Origin: Myripristis murdjan | Lineage: Eukaryota > Chordata > Actinopteri > Holocentriformes > Holocentridae | Reading direction: 5' to 3' | DNA: 64,000 nt | Assembly (NCBI RefSeq): GCF_902150065.1 | Contig: NC_043983.1 | Coordinates: 16,623,821-16,687,820, forward strand | In this document: positions 26,803-38,859 of the stretch, one piece after another | How positions within the stretch are numbered: the stretch's first letter is position 1 | Layout: every line of letters starts with the position of its first letter | The notes under the pieces: model-generated | The model's input: the letters and a program-made list of their open reading frames with translations, nothing else | Database searches by the model: none | What the model was told of the DNA's origin: nothing | Program-made: the position numbers and the translations under genes

Positions 26803-29800
26803 TCAACTATCTGCGTCTAAGATTTTGGGATGTAGAAGTCTAAGGATGCGGTCGCTCTTTGTAAGGTCTGCGGGCAGTTCATTGTTCTGCAGAAAATACA
26901 TCCAAAGCAGCAGTTAATATGAGCACACTGACTGTCATGTATTATTGGTGCATGTATGTCAGCTCATTTCAAATCCAAATACCTTGTTTGGTAGGTTGGG
27001 ATCTGCATTGGCCCCAAGCAGGAGTAGAACGGTTTTATAATTACCACCAATAACAGCAGCATGAAGGGCTGTGGAGCCATTCTGGAGAGAGCAAATATTC
27101 ATTTAAAAATGCGTTCATACTTTCAGTGAAATATTGAGATTTTGCAATAACAAACAAATACAAAACTGCTCCTTGTCCATGTCTGTTGCTGTAACAGATT
27201 TAAAAGAGGACAACAGACACTGCAGCATCTCCTACCTTGAGAAGGCCAAGGGAAGGCGAGAACTTGAGGAGCTCCTCAATGACGCTGTTGTGTCCCTTGA
27301 AAGCTGCCTTGAATAACGCTGTTGATCCGTCCTTCAGACAGCAGAGGACACTTCACATTAGAAGATAGTCATTTTTAAAATCGCATATTCACTCTTGACC
27401 CTTGAAAACAAATGGCACAAAGAGCGATGACACCAAAAGGTTTATGTGTATCTGTGCTGTGCAATTTTAAAATGTATACTTGAGAAAGTTATTCTAAAGA
27501 ATTTAAGAGCTGACCAAGTCAAGATGGCGAAGAGAGAATCAACCAATACCAGCTAGGTATTTAGCCACTATGTCAGATCGCAATGAACCCCCATCTCCTC
27601 TGTTCAAGAAATTAAATCTTTTAACCATTTCCAACATTAATATCTATCAAACATGTCCAACCAGACAAGCAAAAGATTTTCATTTTCCCTATTACTGCAT
27701 AACTCTTGGTCAATATGCCATAATACAGAATACCTGGAATACCTGCCCCTCTCCATCAGAAGCTCTCCATCACTGCCAGTATTTATGTTTAACTTGAAAA
27801 AACACCTGCACCTCTGTTAATTTGTTCAGCATCTGTGTCCATGTTATGCTTGTGTGATTACATCTGTTTCCTGTATTATTATTACAGCTATTAATATCAA
27901 TTTGTGTTTTTACTCTTTGGGGTTTCTCACCTCTCCTACATAATTTCTGCCAGTCTAAATAAACAAAATTAAACTTATTTCAATCTGTGATGGGACATGA
28001 CGACTAAATGACACCAGTCACAGGGCTTGACATCTTATCCTTAAAGTACACAATCATTCTCCAACAAGTTATTCTCAAGTCATGGCGTACATGTCTGTCA
28101 GCATCTCGATCTGCACCACGCAAGAGGAGGACCTTCACCACCTCACTGTGACCCATCTGGGCTGCCATCCACAGGGGGGCAGTGCCATCCTAAAAAGTGA
28201 ATAAGGGGATAGGGAGGACGCAGCAGTACAAGGGTAAAGAGGGAGGGGGTGAAACGATGGAGAAAAACAGCGCATGAGTAGGGAAAGCAGGGAGACAATA
28301 ATGCTAAAACACATGAAAGAGGAGATGAAATTGTGTGATAAAGAGACAGAGGGAAAGGGAGAGAGCCTGTGTGCACACACACCCCTGTACCCTCCATCTG
28401 TGATTGCGTGCTTCAGAGCCATCAGTGCATGCAGTGATATTATTCTAACAGGCGCGGCCCTTACCTCCCTTGGCTGATTAACCTTGGCACCAGACGACAG
28501 CAGCTGACGTATCACAGTCACATGACCTTCCTGGGCAGCAAGGAAAAGAGGGGTGGCCCCATCCTAAAACATGACCAGAAAGCCAGCTCATCTGCAAGCT
28601 CATGCAATGCACGGATAGTTGGACAAATAATAAAATATGAAAGCACACTACTGCCAGTTCATCTACTGATTTGAATCAAAAATCAGTTTTTCATAAACAT
28701 GAGTGTATACAGTCAGGTTGTTTACGTGTAGTGTTTCCTGTGCCTGAGGACAGACAGCCTAATCCTACAAAATGTCACAGCGGTCTGACTCAGCAGTCAG
28801 CAGAAACCTGAGGGGTTGGATTCCAGCTGCTCTGACATTGTGCTCAACTAATCATCATATTCCTGACAACCAGTGAAGCTTCAAGAGGTGCACATTGGCG
28901 TAATGACATTGTGAAAAGATGCCACTAAAGTGGCTGGAGATGAGACTGGAAAGGGCCTCACATTCAGCTGGTCATGAACACTGGCTCCATTCTTCAAGAG
29001 AATGTCCACCACCTTGGAGTGGCCATACTGACAAGCAACAGTGAGAGCAGTGCCACCATCCTGCCCAAACAGGAGAGGGTAAACAAGAGAAACAACAAGT
29101 ATAGTCAATAATAGATTAATAAAGAATAGCAGGTCCACACCACTGTGAGCTACACACTGCAGTAGAAACCTCTGACAACAGGAGGGTGGCAGTTTCCAGA
29201 CTGCACAACATATTTTTGTCTGAGTATCTTCTTTATCTCTGCATTATTTGTTCTGTAGTCTGAGATGATGAGATAACAACATTCTTATTCACGCCCACTA
29301 TTATTCTGACCACGGTGCACGTCACGGTGTCCCATAGCATACCTTTGTTTGGAATTCAGTAGAGGCACCAAATTCAAAGAGGAGCTTCACAACATCTTGG
29401 TGTCCCTGCTGGGAGGCAAAGAACAGGGCCGTGGAACCTGTCTGTAAAAAAGACAACAGCATAAAACAAAGGGGAAACATATTTTACTTCTATGTTGAAA
29501 ACAACTTAACATGTTCATAAAAATGTAATTGTTCAAAACATAATATCCTTAAATGTATTAAAAGGTACTGTAATGTACTGTGATAGAATAGACATATATA
29601 GAATAGAACAGAAAAAACTTGGTTTCACTACAGTTAGCCTAATTAAAGAAAATGTGACACAATATACAATTACACAGTCTTTCCCTGCTTGTCCTCACTC
29701 TCCACTTTCAGATCAGGCCTTTGTGCCCTGGAATGTGTTTGCTCATGGCCATTTAAACTTCAAACAAGATCCTAAAGTGACAGCAGCCTTTTGAAAGATG

Positions 29801-30367
29801 CACTTTCTGTATTGACTCTGAATTCCAGTTTGTAATCCAGTGAAGCTTACAGTCTGTTTTTATTATGGGCTGAACAATCATTTTAAGACCATACCTCCCT
29901 CTGATAGTTGATGTCTGCTCCCTGCATGATAAGCTCCTTGACACACTCATAGTGGCCACTGTATGAAGCCACCATCAGCGCTGTGGTTCCATACTGAAAA
30001 ATACAGAATATGGAAAAAATGAACTTGACAGATTAAATGTACAACCTCTGTAGGCCCTTCATTATGGTGACCTGTTGCATCTTGAATAAAACATGACAAT
30101 GAAATACCTAAATATTTAGCATGTTTGCTCTTATATGGAACTGTGGCTTGAGTACACAACATGCTTAAATGATCTCATTCACAACTTATTGAAACATATC
30201 ATTATTATTATTATTATTATGAATGAAAAAACATAAAGAGTATGAAATTGTGAGAGTACATATATGCTGACCCCCACACACACATACACACATATGTGAG
30301 GTGCACACACCCCCACACATGCTCAGTCAATTCATTGATCATCACTCTACACACATGCACTATTTCA

Positions 30368-30411
<44 letters not shown>

Positions 30412-30877
30412 CTGTCTCCCCTACCACAGGTGGGTTATGGTTAAAGCGTGCAGCTGAGCAGCCAGGGCATGCAGTGTCCGTACGCTGTCTCTGCAGTCTG
30501 CGTCCACACGCCCGCTGTTGAGCAGCAGCTGAAGCAGAGCCAAGTTCCCCTTCCGTGCTGCCCAAAACACAGCATTAGCCAGGGGCGTTTCCTTCTGTAG
30601 GGTAAATACACACAACAACCAGACAGCTTTACAGTATGACACACACTAGTGTGCCCAAAAAAGCAGGAGAGCTTGTCCAGGTGTCATTTCTGAGTCATGG
30701 CTTTATTATCATTATTTCTCAGGTGCTACCAAATATAATATTTATGTAAAGCAGCTTTTAACAAAAAAAAAAAAAAAAAAGTTTGCTTTTCAAATCCAAA
30801 TAACCAAAATAGATGAGTAAATAATAGAGTGCAAAGAATCTGTCCTGCACATTTTTTTTGTAAATGTTGTGGGGTTT

Positions 30878-30913
<36 letters not shown>

Positions 30914-31096
30914 TCACCCTTTCTTTACAAAAATGTAACACATGTAAGGAGACAATGAATCAATAATGCCACAAAATGCAAGTCTATAAAACTGTGTATT
31001 GAGAAGTAGCCTAACTAAAAAGATGAATGGGAGCCTGAGTCAATTAATTGATCATCACTCTACACACATGCACTATTTCACACACAGACACACACA

Positions 31097-31153
<57 letters not shown>

Positions 31154-31603
31154 CTTTTCCAGAATAACACTACATAGCATTAATAGTAGGCTTTTTTTTT
31201 TTGCAAATTCCTAACACGCACACGCGTGCACATGTCCAGTGGCCTATATTGGTCTCTGTGGGAGGCACGACCACAGGCCATATGACTGACATGTACACTC
31301 GCGCGCGCATGGCCGCACGCACAGAATGAGCGCATTTACTCACTACTGGACACCTGGACTTGCATTAAAGTCAATGAAGCAGCCGATCTAAGCCCAGATT
31401 ACCCCGCCACCCTCTCAGTCATTTAAAACTTCCATGCACCACATCGTTAGAGAAAAGCCATGAGATGATGGAAAGTGCAGTCCACACTTTGAGAGGAAGC
31501 ATCTCAGCCTTAGATGTGATCCTTTTTTTTCTTAGATGGGCCTAAATCGTCGCTTGCCGGCTATGACGAAAAAGGCAAGATGGTGATTTACCTTAAAAGA
31601 CAT
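26803..31603 (-). CDS. ankrd29: Ankyrin repeat domain protein 29
   Basis: ANKRD29 is a small all-ankyrin protein of unknown biochemical role. Minus-strand exons are 31592-31603, 30484-30594, 29895-29993, 29343-29441, 28962-29060, 28465-28563, 28091-28189, 27236-27331, 26983-27081 and 26803-26886. All are phase 0. Six are exactly 99 bases and one is 96, so each exon is one ankyrin repeat of 33 or 32 residues beginning with a D/N/Y-G-[ST/T/A]-[TA]-[AP]-L motif. The product has 298 residues; human ANKRD29 has 301. Diagnostic stretches are KETPLANAVFWAARKGNLAL, FFASQQGHQDVVKLLF and TKSDRILRLL. The start exon carries only MSFK, as in the family. Human ANKRD29 also neighbours LAMA3. Confidence 0.96.
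27480..28010. other. Possible old insertion in an ankrd29 intron
   Basis: The intron between exons 28091-28189 and 27236-27331 is long for this gene. A segment starting near AAGTCAAGATGGCGAAG and ending in AATAAACAAAATTAAAC has the look of an inserted element with an A-rich tail. No coding similarity or target-site duplication could be fixed. Treat it as a guess. Confidence 0.2.
30325..30409. repeat. 44-bp direct repeat copy 1 plus (AC)n
   Basis: The text from AGTCAATT to ACTATTTCAC recurs almost exactly at 31038-31081 (one visible mismatch). Each copy runs straight into an (AC)n tract, here 30369-30409. The two copies lie about 713 bases apart and flank ankrd29 exon 30484-30594. Confidence 0.85.
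30875..30915. repeat. (TTTC)n tetranucleotide repeat
   Basis: About ten TTTC units in the first ankrd29 intron. Confidence 0.9.
31038..31151. repeat. 44-bp direct repeat copy 2 plus (AC)n
   Basis: This is the second copy of the unit at 30325, followed by an interrupted and then pure (AC)n tract to 31151. The layout suggests a local duplication of a unique segment with its attached microsatellite. Confidence 0.85.
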
Positions 31604-32118
31604 CCTGCAGACCTCATTCGTGACTCATGTTTCTTCTTGCGCAGTCATTCATTAGAGATTATGGTAGTTGAGGCCACACACAGACGATAAGCGCCACTTG
31701 CCTGTTTTGCCGCACTGTGTTTGGGTGTTGGCGGCGTCGGCCCGTTAGCGGACATAATAAAACTCAAGACGGTCAGCTGAGCTCATCCTCTGCAGTGGTG
31801 CACAGCAGGCACACAGCCGGCCGCTAGCTGGCGCTGTTGGACATGTTGGCATGGTTTGTCAGGCCCTTGTAATTGTGGATTCTTGTGTTTGCGGTTTTTG
31901 GTAATTGGTGTCAGGTGTTATGCTCAATTATAAACTGGTATTTGAGGGATTTAACATATAACAGCTTTTGCTCGCTGTAAATAATAATAAAGAAATTTCC
32001 AGGGAGGAGCAGGGAAAGCATCTTATTTTTGTTGATGAATGTTCCTCTCAGGTGCTGGAGGAGTTGTTGACACAGGAATTCAGTAAAGTATAGAGGGAAC
32101 ACACACTTTGTGCAGTGC
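31604..32118. promoter_or_regulatory. Head-to-head space between ankrd29 and the cathepsin gene
   Basis: The ankrd29 start (minus) and the cathepsin TATA box (plus) are only about 515 bases apart. The ankrd29 side is CpG-bearing (31700-31850, with GGCCGCTAGC) and fits a housekeeping-type start. The cathepsin side is AT-rich and ends in a TATA box. No coding exon was seen. Confidence 0.45.
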
Positions 32119-32126
32119 TATATAAG
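32119..32126 (+). promoter_or_regulatory. TATA box of the cathepsin gene
   Basis: TATATAAG followed by GGAGG lies about 56 bases before an ATG in good context (GAACATGG) and 79 bases before a strong donor (CAG|GTAAGG). Transcription would begin near 32150. Confidence 0.6.
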
Positions 32127-32174
32127 GGAGGTTGATAATATGGCTGTATCACAGTCCAGAGTTACTCTCAGAAC

Positions 32175-35100
32175 ATGGGAACAAAACAGCCTCACATACA
32201 TGCAGGTAAGGATGCCAGGCTTTTTTTTTTTTTTTTTAGAGTAAATACAGTCGGTAGCAAAATAAGTGGGACATGTTTAAATTTTCAAGTTAATTTATTT
32301 CATTGAACAATATCAGATAGCTGTCAATTGTCAGCTATAGAACATGAGTTGACTTTTATGTTAAAACCTGCTCAGAAAATGCTCTTTTGGAGGTCAGCCC
32401 CTCTAGATTCAGGCTAACTTTTTGAGATATTAAAAGCAGGCTAAATTAAAATAAACAAAGCTTAATATTTTATCTCACAGACTACTCTTTGTATACAGAA
32501 AAACTGCACATTTTGGGGTCCACTACCATTAACTGACTCTTATGATAGTGTGGTAAAGTGTAGGTATATGTTCATGCATGTTTTAATGTCCAGACTCTGA
32601 ATAGACTGACAAACAAATCAGTTGCTCTTCCACTGCCATCACTTTTCAGATTATGCAGGGCCATGTCAGCAGTGCAGCATCTCCAAAGGGCTCTCTCTGT
32701 CTTGGAGGTGCCCAATTGCAGACCTGAGATCTTATTACCTGATGCATGGGAGCAGGAACATAATGTGTTTTGACTTTTATAGTTGCTGACACAGTGGATA
32801 TTTAATCAATTATAGTCATTCCCCTAATTTTCACCTACCAAAGTGGTATGAAACACAATTTTTTAAAGGGCACAATGAACACAGCTTCTCATTTAGATAC
32901 AGTGTTTGCAAGAAGGTGCATTTTGGACTTGGCAGAACTTCTAAAAGGAAAATATTGCAAATGTAGCATTATTATTCTGATTACAAATTTGATGTGGTCA
33001 CAGGCATTAAGACTGTACTTTGCTTTGAATGAATTTCTCTTCATTCTTATGCTCTGCTCAGGGGGACTGACCGTAACAACTGGCATTTTTTTTTTCATAT
33101 GTTTTGATATGTAAGCAGATATATGGTTTGAATTGACAGCAAGCATATCAGTACTTCAACTGGCTATTCATTTGTTTATCAGAACTGTAAATTTCAGTTT
33201 CGCCATTGAATGTATATAATATAACATTTCACAGATTTTATCAGCAAAACAACAAAGAGGTACAAACAGTTTGAAAAGGCATGACACAGTATGATCCTCG
33301 TCTCCTTCTAGTGCAGAGGGCCAGCTACATGGTGAGAGCAGCGCTCCTCACTGTCCTGCTGTGTGGAGCTCAACATGTGGCCTCCGAGTCAGATGAGGAG
33401 GTGCTGTCCGAGTGGCAGATCTGGAAGATCCAACATGGCATATCCCACGATGAAACGGTTAGATTCTCAAATGCAAACACCAGCAATAGCTACAGCAGAA
33501 GTGTGTTTTTATTTGGTTATATCCTGGTGAAAGTATATTTTTCACTTGTGGTTTATACTTCACAGTGTTTTGTCTTTTTCTGATTTCTGTCATTCCTGTA
33601 GGATGACATAGAGCGAAGGGCCATCTGGGAGAATAACATGAGGGTGATTGATGAGAACAATCAAGGATTTTTCATGGGGACACGGCTGTTCACTATGGCC
33701 ATGAATAAATATGGTGACCTGGTAATGATTATTTACTCCTACTGATGATTTTTTTTTTTTTTTTGAATAATTTTTTTTCTGGTTACAGTCACAAATACTC
33801 CAGACATGCTATTTTAAGTTAAAACAATACATATTTAACTAATTTGTTCATGCCACTAAAATTAAGCTGTTGACATAATTTAAAATAGGCAAATGGCTGC
33901 TGTATTTGTAGATGTATTTTTTGATTGATTGATTGATTTGTTTATTTAAGTGTCAAACACCATGATTGGTGCCCAGCCCTCATTGGCTTATTAGACACTG
34001 ATCAATACATTTAACAAATAATAAATGTAAATGTAAATATAAAAGCTACAAAGGCCAAAAGCTAAAGATGATTGTAAAGTCTAACACCGATATCTATAGG
34101 CTGTAATAAATTAGATAAATTGGTTTGATGAACAGAATTGTCAAATAACTTGAAATACAGATACTGTTTATTCTCCACATGTAGACAAGACAGGAATACC
34201 AGGTGCTGCAAGGTGCCATGATGAATGCCCAGTTTGTGAGGAGGGGAAAAAACGCCTCCGCTCGAAAGCTGCGTCACAATGCTGAGAAGTTGGGGGCTCA
34301 TTTAGTTGACTACAGGGCCATGGGCTATGTCACTGAGGTTAAAGATCAGGTAAGAAATTCATTTCCATTTGGTTTTAGCAAACTAATGATGACTTTATCC
34401 TGAACACCATCAAACATGCAAATTTTTGTTCTGCAAAGGGGTATTGTGGCTCCTGCTGGGCCTTCAGCACTACAGGAGCTATTGAGGGACAAATCTACAA
34501 GAGGACAGGCCGGCTGACATCACTGAGTGAACAAAACCTGGTGGATTGCTCCAGACCTTATGGTACATATGGCTGCAATGGTGCCTGGATGGCTAATGCG
34601 TACGACTATGTGATCAACAATGGACTGCAGTCTACAAGCACCTATCCATACACCTCAGTGGTAAATTCAAATTCATTTCTTGCTCTTAATCACCATTTAC
34701 AGTTTCACAGAGCTTTACAGGCCATAGAGCATCACAGTTTAAAGAAAATACCTGAACTCTAAAGTCAGATTTAAGATTACATCCAGTGGCTCCTCTTCTG
34801 TCAAAGCAGATAGAGCAAAATGTTTATGTCCAGAGCTTGGATTGTGGTGTAAAAACTGACCCTCACATTTTTCTCCACAGGACACCCAGCCCTGCTTCTA
34901 TGACAGCAGACTCTCAGTCGCCCATATCTCAGACTACAGGTTCATACCCAAGGGAGATGAGCAGGCTCTGGCTGATGCTGTGGCAACCATCGGTCCAATC
35001 ACAGTAGCTATTGATGCAGACCATCCAAGCTTCCTGTTCTACAGCTCAGGTTCATAACCCACTGCATAATCTTATACTTCTATTTAATAATTACATTTGT

Positions 35101-35477
35101 GCTGAAATGCAATGGAATAGTTTCAATATGAATTTCTTCTACAGGAATATATGAGGAGCCTAATTGTAACCCCAACAATCTAAGTCATGCCGTCCTCCTG
35201 GTTGGCTATGGCTCTGAGGAAGGCCAGGACTACTGGATCATCAAGAACAGGTAGGACACAACCTACTCTCAATAAGAGATGACAAATTACAGATCACTTG
35301 TATGAGTGTTTCATTCGTTCCTTTATAGGGATATATCAATATGATTTTTGTTTTGTCTGTTTTTTTTTTTTTCCTAGTTGGGGTACCAGCTGGGGTGAGG
35401 GTGGCTACATGCGACTGATCCGGGATGGCAGCAACACCTGTGGCATTGCGAGCTACGCCTTGTACCCGATTCTATGA
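32175..35477 (+). CDS. Cathepsin L-like cysteine protease (papain family C1A)
   Basis: This is a lysosomal or secreted papain-type protease precursor. Exons are 32175-32205, 33312-33457, 33602-33721, 34185-34349, 34439-34660, 34881-35049, 35145-35250 and 35378-35477. The protein has 352 residues from the upstream ATG, or 336 if translation starts at 33329; both starts share one frame. The second start sits directly before a signal peptide ([17 protein letters not shown]). The propeptide has an ERFNIN helix ([17 protein letters not shown]) and a GNFD-like MNKYGDL, so it is cathepsin L-type and not B-type. Mature-domain landmarks are the oxyanion Gln and active Cys in [11 protein letters not shown], the catalytic His in [11 protein letters not shown], and the catalytic Asn in [13 protein letters not shown]. 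All catalytic residues are present. Whether it is a ctsl, ctsk or ctss relative cannot be settled by eye. Confidence 0.9.
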
Positions 35478-35804
35478 GTCTGATTAGATGCTTAAGTGTG
35501 AAGTACCGTATTATTTGGGGTTCTTTGAATGGATTTTCAATGGAGCATCAGAAAAGAATGCCATTTGTTTCTCATCTAAGTCATGCCAAATGATTTCAAA
35601 AGTACTTCTACTGTCCATTCTGTATTTCCTTGTGTTTGTCTGTACTTCTGCACAGGACTTTTGAGAAGACACTGTAGTTTTGTCAAAGAATCCCATCGGT
35701 CTTTTGCAGTCAACACATGGCTGTTCTCAGGGATGTAGTCCATACACCAACATTTGTGGGGTGGTATTTCTTGTCTCCTTTGGCAGAGATTAAATTAGTC
35801 TTCC

Positions 35805-35810
35805 AATAAA
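35805..35810 (+). terminator. Poly(A) signal of the cathepsin gene
   Basis: AATAAA 328 bases past the stop codon, the first hexamer downstream. Confidence 0.6.
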
Positions 35811-36708
35811 ACTCAGCAAAGAAAAGGTCCAAAGACATAATCAAATATGGAAAACCATCACAATAATAAGTATGAAATACAGTGATAATCATAATAATAT
35901 GCCAAATGGAGTGACTCAGGATTCCCTGTTTGACCCTTCTAAACAATTCACTCACTGTCTATAGTGAGCAATGTTGGTCACATTTTTATTTTATTTCACA
36001 CATTGTGTCTTGAGGCTGCAAAATTTTGGTATATTTTCTTATAGTAATACTTGCAAAAGTATCAAACACTTAACAGTGGCTGATGGGCCTGGTGGTCTCT
36101 GAATTCAGAGCCACAATCAGATCCATACCAAGACAGACCAAACATGATGGTGCTTTGTAATGCCAATGAAAATATGTTTCATGTGTTTCTTGTGGGACAA
36201 GTGTAAGTAGTTTCATTAATTAGGGATTACAATATATATTCCTTCAGTAAAGTACTGGAAAAAATGTGTAAACATTAACTTATGGACTGACTTCTAGGAA
36301 AATAATAAACATGAAAAGATTTTTCTCTGCTTGTATTTGTCAAATGCTGTGCATGTTGTGTTGTTTGACCAGTTCATTGTGCTTAAAGCCTTCCACGTCC
36401 CTGTGGCACTCAATTCACTTTCTCTATGCCGTGCACCACTCACTCCACCGCTTTTAAAAGCACCTAATGTTTCCAAGCACAACCACACCTTACTGAACTT
36501 TGAACCTGACCGTATGCTTACACTCTGTACTCATTAATACTTTAGACCTCTCACAGTCCAGTTTTTCTCAATGTGTATCAGATAAAAACACACACACACC
36601 CTCTGCTCTGAGATTTACCTGCAGGAGGAGGAGCTTGTAGACAGGGGTTCATTCTCACAGCTTTTACTGCAAAACTCAGATGATTGTAAGCTCAATGGGT
36701 AGCTCATA
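35811..36708. other. Intergenic space before lama3
   Basis: About 0.9 kb with no exon recognised. It should contain the lama3 promoter. A short AC run (36589-36599) and a purine patch CAGGAGGAGGAGC (about 36622-36634) lie close to the start codon. The next hit on the plus strand is the lama3 signal-peptide exon. Confidence 0.45.
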
Positions 36709-38000
36709 ATGCAAAGGAATATATATTGGCTTTGCTGTGCGCTGCGTTTGCTTTTGCTCTGCTGTGCTTTGATTTGCACCAGCACAGCTGAACAGAGTGC
36801 GACACGGAGACATGCAAAGCGTCAGCATCGTAATCCCCATCAGAGGCTGCACGGCCCTAAAAAGTACTGTGATCCTTCATTCAGCAATCAGACAGCAGGC
36901 GCTATCACTCAGGTAATGCGGCTCTTCAGAATTTCTTTGATGGGTTTTTGGTAACTTTTGTTCATCTCTGCTGCATTAACTTGACAGTTTTTTAATGCAT
37001 GTTGTATGCAATGATACAAAACAATGTTATCAGTTAATTACATCCAAGATAGCTAGTGCCTGCAGTTTCACCCCTGTCAAAGTCTGTTTCATGTCACTAT
37101 ATGTAGAAGTCCTGACAATATTGGTAATAGAGAAAGTAAAGGTCACAATAAACAGTCAAACATAAAGGAGTGATTCTTGGTATTCCCATCACTGGAGCTC
37201 TTTGAGATGGATCAGAGTATCAAAAAACATTAAGTGTAAGGTATTCATGTGATATTGTATTTGAAAAGCTTTTATTTCATTACTGCTCATGCATAAAATC
37301 CCCTCTTACTCCACTGCACATGTTTTGGCTACCAAAGCCTTCATGTTGAGTATTGTATGTTATACTGTATATTTTATGAAGTATATTTGCTAAATTTCTC
37401 ATCCACTCCCTCTTGAAGATATAAGTGTTCCGTATTGTTTATTTAACACGCTGCACCCTCAGACAGTGTCTTTTCTTGGGAGCAAAATGTATCTGGCATG
37501 TACAATATATTTACTTTTCATGTTCATGCAGTTCATTATTTTTGCAGTTTGATTACGTTGCTCTAATGGATCCCTCCCAACCAGAACATACTGGAGTACT
37601 GTCTGTACTAAAAAAAAAAAAAGCTCCAACTACTCCAAAAAAGTAAAACGAGACAGTAGTCTTTAGTGGAAACTCATTAAAACTACACCTTTTCTTCATC
37701 AAGGTATAACCACCCGTCCCTTAAATACCAAATTCACCAAGAAAATGCATCCCTTATATAAGCTAGGTACCCATTGTCAGTTGATTGCAGTCATTTGATG
37801 TTTTTATTATTGTTTTTATGAGTCTAGTTTTGTGTGTCCATACAGAGGTGTAGCTCTGGGTTCTACCGGGAGTGGACCGGACCACTCAGGGGTCAGTGTG
37901 TGCCCTGCAGCTGCAATGGACTCTCTAATGAGTGTGACTCACATACAGGGAATTGTGTGGTTGGTTTGCTCTCCCCTTCACACAGACACACAGACACATA

Positions 38001-38074
<74 letters not shown>

Positions 38075-38825
38075 AATATGCATGCATAATCTTGTACTTG
38101 TACTTGTGCAGACTTTACATTGACCTCCATTCATTTTTATAGCCTTCAACAGTCTTTCTCCAATCTTAACTATAACCAACACATGCCTAACGCAAACCGT
38201 CACCATAACCTTAATCTAAACCACAACACACTTCTACTAAGCATCAGGACAGCCACATGGACTCACACTAACTTGGATACCAAGGGTAATGCACTGCATT
38301 TCAGGAAGAGGACTTACAAAGCAATAGAAAAACCAATCCCACATGGTGGATTTAGTATGAAGGAGAGCCATTCCTTCCTATTTGTTTTGCTAATATTGAA
38401 TTCCTAACAACCAACAGCCAGGGATAGATAGGGGAGGGGTCACAGGCTTTTGTGATTCACACAGAACCCACAGGCCCTACCTTCCTAATAACCCGATATT
38501 AATTACTGACAATATGTGTATCTTATCTGACAGGGCTTAGCGCCCCAATTTCTTGCAACACATAAAGACTAAGGGGATGAGGTTATTCCATAAGGCTGGA
38601 CCAAGTCTGACAGCTCCTGCAGCCCAGTGCTGGGCATCAGGGGCTGCCACATGGTTTCATGTTAACAGGCCGATGTTGAGGTGTGTTGTTCTTCAGGGTT
38701 GTGGCAAATAAGTCATGGATAAATCACAAGACAGTGTGTTGTCTAACAAAAGTTCACCTTGCAAAGGTGAGCCCAAAATGTCCTTACTTCATTCTAGTCC
38801 TCACTATGTGGCATTTACAGGTACA

Positions 38826-38859
<34 letters not shown>

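Noticed and set aside
28135-28521. 128-codon minus-strand frame in ankrd29
   Set aside because: It reads through an exon into its intron; the real coding part is exon 28465-28563 and the intron part is low-complexity.
30369-30409. AC/CA arrays inspected as possible CRISPR-like or structured repeats
   Set aside because: They are simple dinucleotide microsatellites without spacers.
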